27,222 nucleotides of DNA from Deltaproteobacteria bacterium (GTDB taxonomy: Bacteria > Desulfobacterota > Desulfarculia > Adiutricales > Adiutricaceae). Every line of letters starts with the position of its first letter. Position 1 is the stretch's first letter. The position numbers and the translations under genes were made by a program. The notes beneath the pieces are model-generated. The model made no database searches, was not told the DNA's origin, and worked only from the letters and a program-made list of their open reading frames with translations. Shown in pieces: positions 25,136 through 27,222 of this stretch. The stretch lies in assembly GCA_031279155.1 (NCBI GenBank), contig JAITJB010000141.1:1-27222 (forward strand), in the 5' to 3' direction.

Positions 25136-25928
25136 AGCCTCAGAGCTCACCAAATATTTTAACCGAGGCACTGTCAATGAGGTCATGGCCTTAAACGGCC
25201 TAGATCTTACGGTTACGCCCGGGGAATTTATCTGTATCATCGGATCCAATGGTTCAGGTAAATCCACCCTCATGGGCTGCATCTCTGGTACGGCCCCACC
25301 TGATTACGGTAAGACTATCCTAAACTCCCAAGACATCACTTTATGGCCCGAATACAAGCGGGCCGGTCTCATTGGGCGAGTTTTCCAAGACCCTCTAGCC
25401 GGGACATGCGCCTCTATGAGTATAGAGGAGAACATGGCCCTAGCGGTCAGGCGTGGTAGGCGCCGGGGCTTCCGTAAAGGCGTAGGTAACCATGAGCGCG
25501 AGCTTTTCCGATCTACTTTAGCTAGATTAGAGCTAGGCTTAGAGAAGCGCTTAACCGACCCGGTGGGACTTCTCTCCGGCGGTCAGAGGCAATCTCTGAC
25601 CCTTCTAATGTCCACTTTAATTCAGCCCAAGCTCTTACTTTTAGATGAGCATACTGCGGCTTTAGACCCCAAAACCGCAGGCTTAGTCATGGACTTAACC
25701 TGTAGCTTAGTTGAGCAAGAGCGTTTGACAACTCTAATGATCACCCACAACATGCAGCAGGCCATATCCTTCGGCCATCGCCTGATCATGATGCATCAGG
25801 GTAAGATCATCTTAGATTTTGACCAGGCCGATAAAGCTAGGCTTACGGTCCGCGACCTTATCCAGCAGTTTCACAGCGCAGCTATTGACTTAGCTGGCCA
25901 TCTGTCAGACCGCTTGGTTTTAGGCTGA
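25128..25928 (+). CDS. ABC transporter ATP-binding protein of the same importer
   Basis: A 266-residue ATPase. It has Walker A GSNGSGKST (residues 39-47), the Q-loop near VFQDPLAGTCASMSIEENMALAVR, signature LLSGGQRQSLTL, Walker B LLLLDEHTAALDP and the H-loop in MITHNM. The DEHTAALDP sequence is typical of the ATPases in TrpX-type systems. I prefer ATG 25128, which gives MLEASELTKYF and an 8-nt overlap with the permease gene. GTG 25113 would add five residues; neither has a strong ribosome binding site. The stop overlaps the azlC start by one base. Confidence 0.92.
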   Translation: MLEASELTKYFNRGTVNEVMALNGLDLTVTPGEFICIIGSNGSGKSTLMGCISGTAPPDYGKTILNSQDITLWPEYKRAGLIGRVFQDPLAGTCASMSIEENMALAVRRGRRRGFRKGVGNHERELFRSTLARLELGLEKRLTDPVGLLSGGQRQSLTLLMSTLIQPKLLLLDEHTAALDPKTAGLVMDLTCSLVEQERLTTLMITHNMQQAISFGHRLIMMHQGKIILDFDQADKARLTVRDLIQQFHSAAIDLAGHLSDRLVLG

Positions 25929-26758
25929 TGAGCGCGCAAGTTAACGATAGCCATTTAAACTCCAATGAAAGAAACGTTAAAGAGGCCTACCTTCCTAAGC
26001 CAGAAGATCATGGCCCGGAGACACCTTACGTAAGCTTTCAAAAGTCTCTTAAGGCCGGCTTTCTGGCCGGTTGTCCGCTCTTACTCGGCATAGTACCCTT
26101 TGCCCTTATTTATGGGGCTGCGGCTAGAGATAGCGGGCTGACCTTTTTTCAGACCATCTCTATGAGCCTAACCGTCTTCGCCGGTTCCGCCCAGCTCATC
26201 ATGGTTAACCTCTGGGCCCAGAAGGTTACTATCCCGATTCTCGCCCTAACTTGCCTAGCTTTAAATTTAAGACTTTTAATCTACGGAGCTTCTTTAAGCC
26301 TAAGGTTAGATCCACCAACAGGCCCGTTAGAAGCAGTAGTTCGATCTTACTTACTTACCGATGAAAGCTACGCCGTCAGCATGGTGGGCTTCTATAACCC
26401 CGGCTTTGGCTACCGGCGCTTGGCCTATTATATTGGTTCCGGTCTTCCCACCTGGCTTGGCTGGCAGAGCGTGGGCATAGTGGGGTACTTAGCCGGCTCA
26501 ATTATGCCGGAGAACCGCCTGATAAGTATGGCCGTGCCTTTAATTTTTTTGGCTTTACTCATCTCTATCCTGCGGGCCTCGGGCTCTAATCGAGGGCCAA
26601 GACTTACCTCAGCCATTATTGCCGGCCTAGCCGCCGTGGCCTTAAGAGATCTCCCCCTAAACTTAGGTCTTTTGGCGGCCATAACTTTAGGGGTAGCTGG
26701 CGGTTTGGCGGCTGACTCCATCTTCCGCCCAAAAAGCCAAACAAGAGGCCAAAAATGA
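25928..26758 (+). CDS. azlC: AzlC-family branched-chain amino acid exporter, large subunit
   Basis: AzlC and AzlD together export branched-chain amino acids or analogues. The 276-residue protein has a hydrophilic N-terminus of about 38 residues, then hydrophobic segments with the AzlC signatures GFLAGCPLLLGIVPFALIYG, SLTVFAGSAQL and LNLRLLIYGASLS. TGATG links its start to the ATPase stop. It overlaps azlD by four bases. The substrate is inferred from family only. Confidence 0.92.
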   Translation: MSAQVNDSHLNSNERNVKEAYLPKPEDHGPETPYVSFQKSLKAGFLAGCPLLLGIVPFALIYGAAARDSGLTFFQTISMSLTVFAGSAQLIMVNLWAQKVTIPILALTCLALNLRLLIYGASLSLRLDPPTGPLEAVVRSYLLTDESYAVSMVGFYNPGFGYRRLAYYIGSGLPTWLGWQSVGIVGYLAGSIMPENRLISMAVPLIFLALLISILRASGSNRGPRLTSAIIAGLAAVALRDLPLNLGLLAAITLGVAGGLAADSIFRPKSQTRGQK

Positions 26759-27051
26759 GTCAAAACTACTGGCTAGCCCTCCTCTTGGTGGCCCTTGGCA
26801 CTCAAGTATTCCGCTTCATCTTTATGGGGCAAAGGCTAACGCCATCCCTTCCTGGCCCCATCAAGCGGGCCATGGATCACGTCCCGGCTGCCGTTCTAGC
26901 GGCCCTGGTCGTACCAGAATTAGTCTCTCTAGATAACCCTAACTTTCCAGCGATATTTGCCGCCCTTACGGCCATCGCGGCGGCCCTCATCTCCCGCCGC
27001 GATTTTCTAGCCATCGTCTTTGGGCTATTGGTTTACTGGATCTTAAGCTAA
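26755..27051 (+). CDS. azlD: AzlD-family branched-chain amino acid exporter, small subunit
   Basis: A 98-residue protein with three or four hydrophobic segments and the AzlD pattern (LLVALGTQVFRFIFM, then VPAAVLAALVVPEL). The length is normal for AzlD. ATGA overlap with azlC supports translational coupling and a heteromeric transporter. It is the last gene visible. Confidence 0.9.
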   Translation: MSQNYWLALLLVALGTQVFRFIFMGQRLTPSLPGPIKRAMDHVPAAVLAALVVPELVSLDNPNFPAIFAALTAIAAALISRRDFLAIVFGLLVYWILS

Positions 27052-27222
27052 AGCCAAAAGATTCGGCCATTTACCCGCCCTGCCTAAGATCTAAGCTATA
27101 GCTCATTTATCCCCACCAAATGCGACCCAAAGCCTACCCGCCGTAGGAGCTAGCTTGTTATTTTAGAAGCTTTTCCCAAAGAGGCTTAAGATTATAGGCT
27201 ACGAATCCTCACGTTACCGCAA
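27052..27222. other. Gap at the right edge
   Basis: No ORF, RNA gene or clear terminator is seen in the last 171 bases. Confidence 0.4.

Overview
The window looks like a chromosomal segment of a Gram-negative (diderm) bacterium. lptF and lptG imply lipopolysaccharide export to an outer membrane. A NifA-type sigma-54 activator, a near-perfect -24/-12 promoter and the style of the housekeeping proteins suggest Deltaproteobacteria/Desulfobacterota. That placement is inference; no rRNA or other phylogenetic marker is present. Host genes share a recognisable codon style (many GCC, GGC and TTA codons). Two stretches differ from it: an AT-rich helicase gene at the left edge, and a GC-rich, Firmicutes-like mobilisation/toxin-antitoxin island near 15.1-18.2 kb.

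Layout. (1) 1-1505: 3' part of an AT-rich UvrD-like helicase gene with several degenerate motifs. (2) 1506-2460: sigma-54 promoter, an unrecognised 178-residue acidic protein gene, and an intrinsic terminator. (3) 2613-7260: promoter, carA-carB (carbamoyl phosphate synthase), and a terminator hairpin that contains the carB stop codon. (4) 7357-8904: NifA-like GAF/AAA+/Fis activator. (5) 8989-15041, minus strand: three-gene operon encoding a membrane-anchored TerB_N/TerB/TerB_C protein, a BrxD-like (DUF2791) ATPase and an Lhr/BrxHI-like helicase. (6) 15.1-18.2 kb: decayed MobA/MobL relaxase, DUF3795 cysteine-rich protein and an intact Phd/Doc toxin-antitoxin pair. (7) 18.2-18.85 kb: gene-poor junction with inverted repeats, an 18-bp tandem repeat and a promoter. 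(8) 18846-22711: ruvX-mltG-lptF-lptG. (9) 22712-23234: leader with two candidate promoters and an array of CATTGA/TCAATG half-sites. (10) 23235-27051: tightly packed operon of a periplasmic binding protein, permease and ATPase of a TrpX/tyrosine-type ABC importer, followed by azlC-azlD.

How the genes fit together. The most interesting block is the TerB/BrxD/helicase trio. It carries two proteins known from BREX phage-defence loci (BrxD and BrxHI types) but no methylase, PglZ or BrxC in this window, and its TerB partner would tether the complex to the membrane. It lies beside a mobilisation/toxin-antitoxin island, a context typical of defence islands. I infer a stand-alone DNA-processing or anti-phage module; its function is not shown by sequence alone. 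The other notable points are the sigma-54 promoter in the same window as a NifA-like activator, the degenerate UvrD helicase, three separate 18-bp-period tandem repeats (two coding, one at a junction), and the uncharacterised operator array ahead of the amino-acid transport operon.
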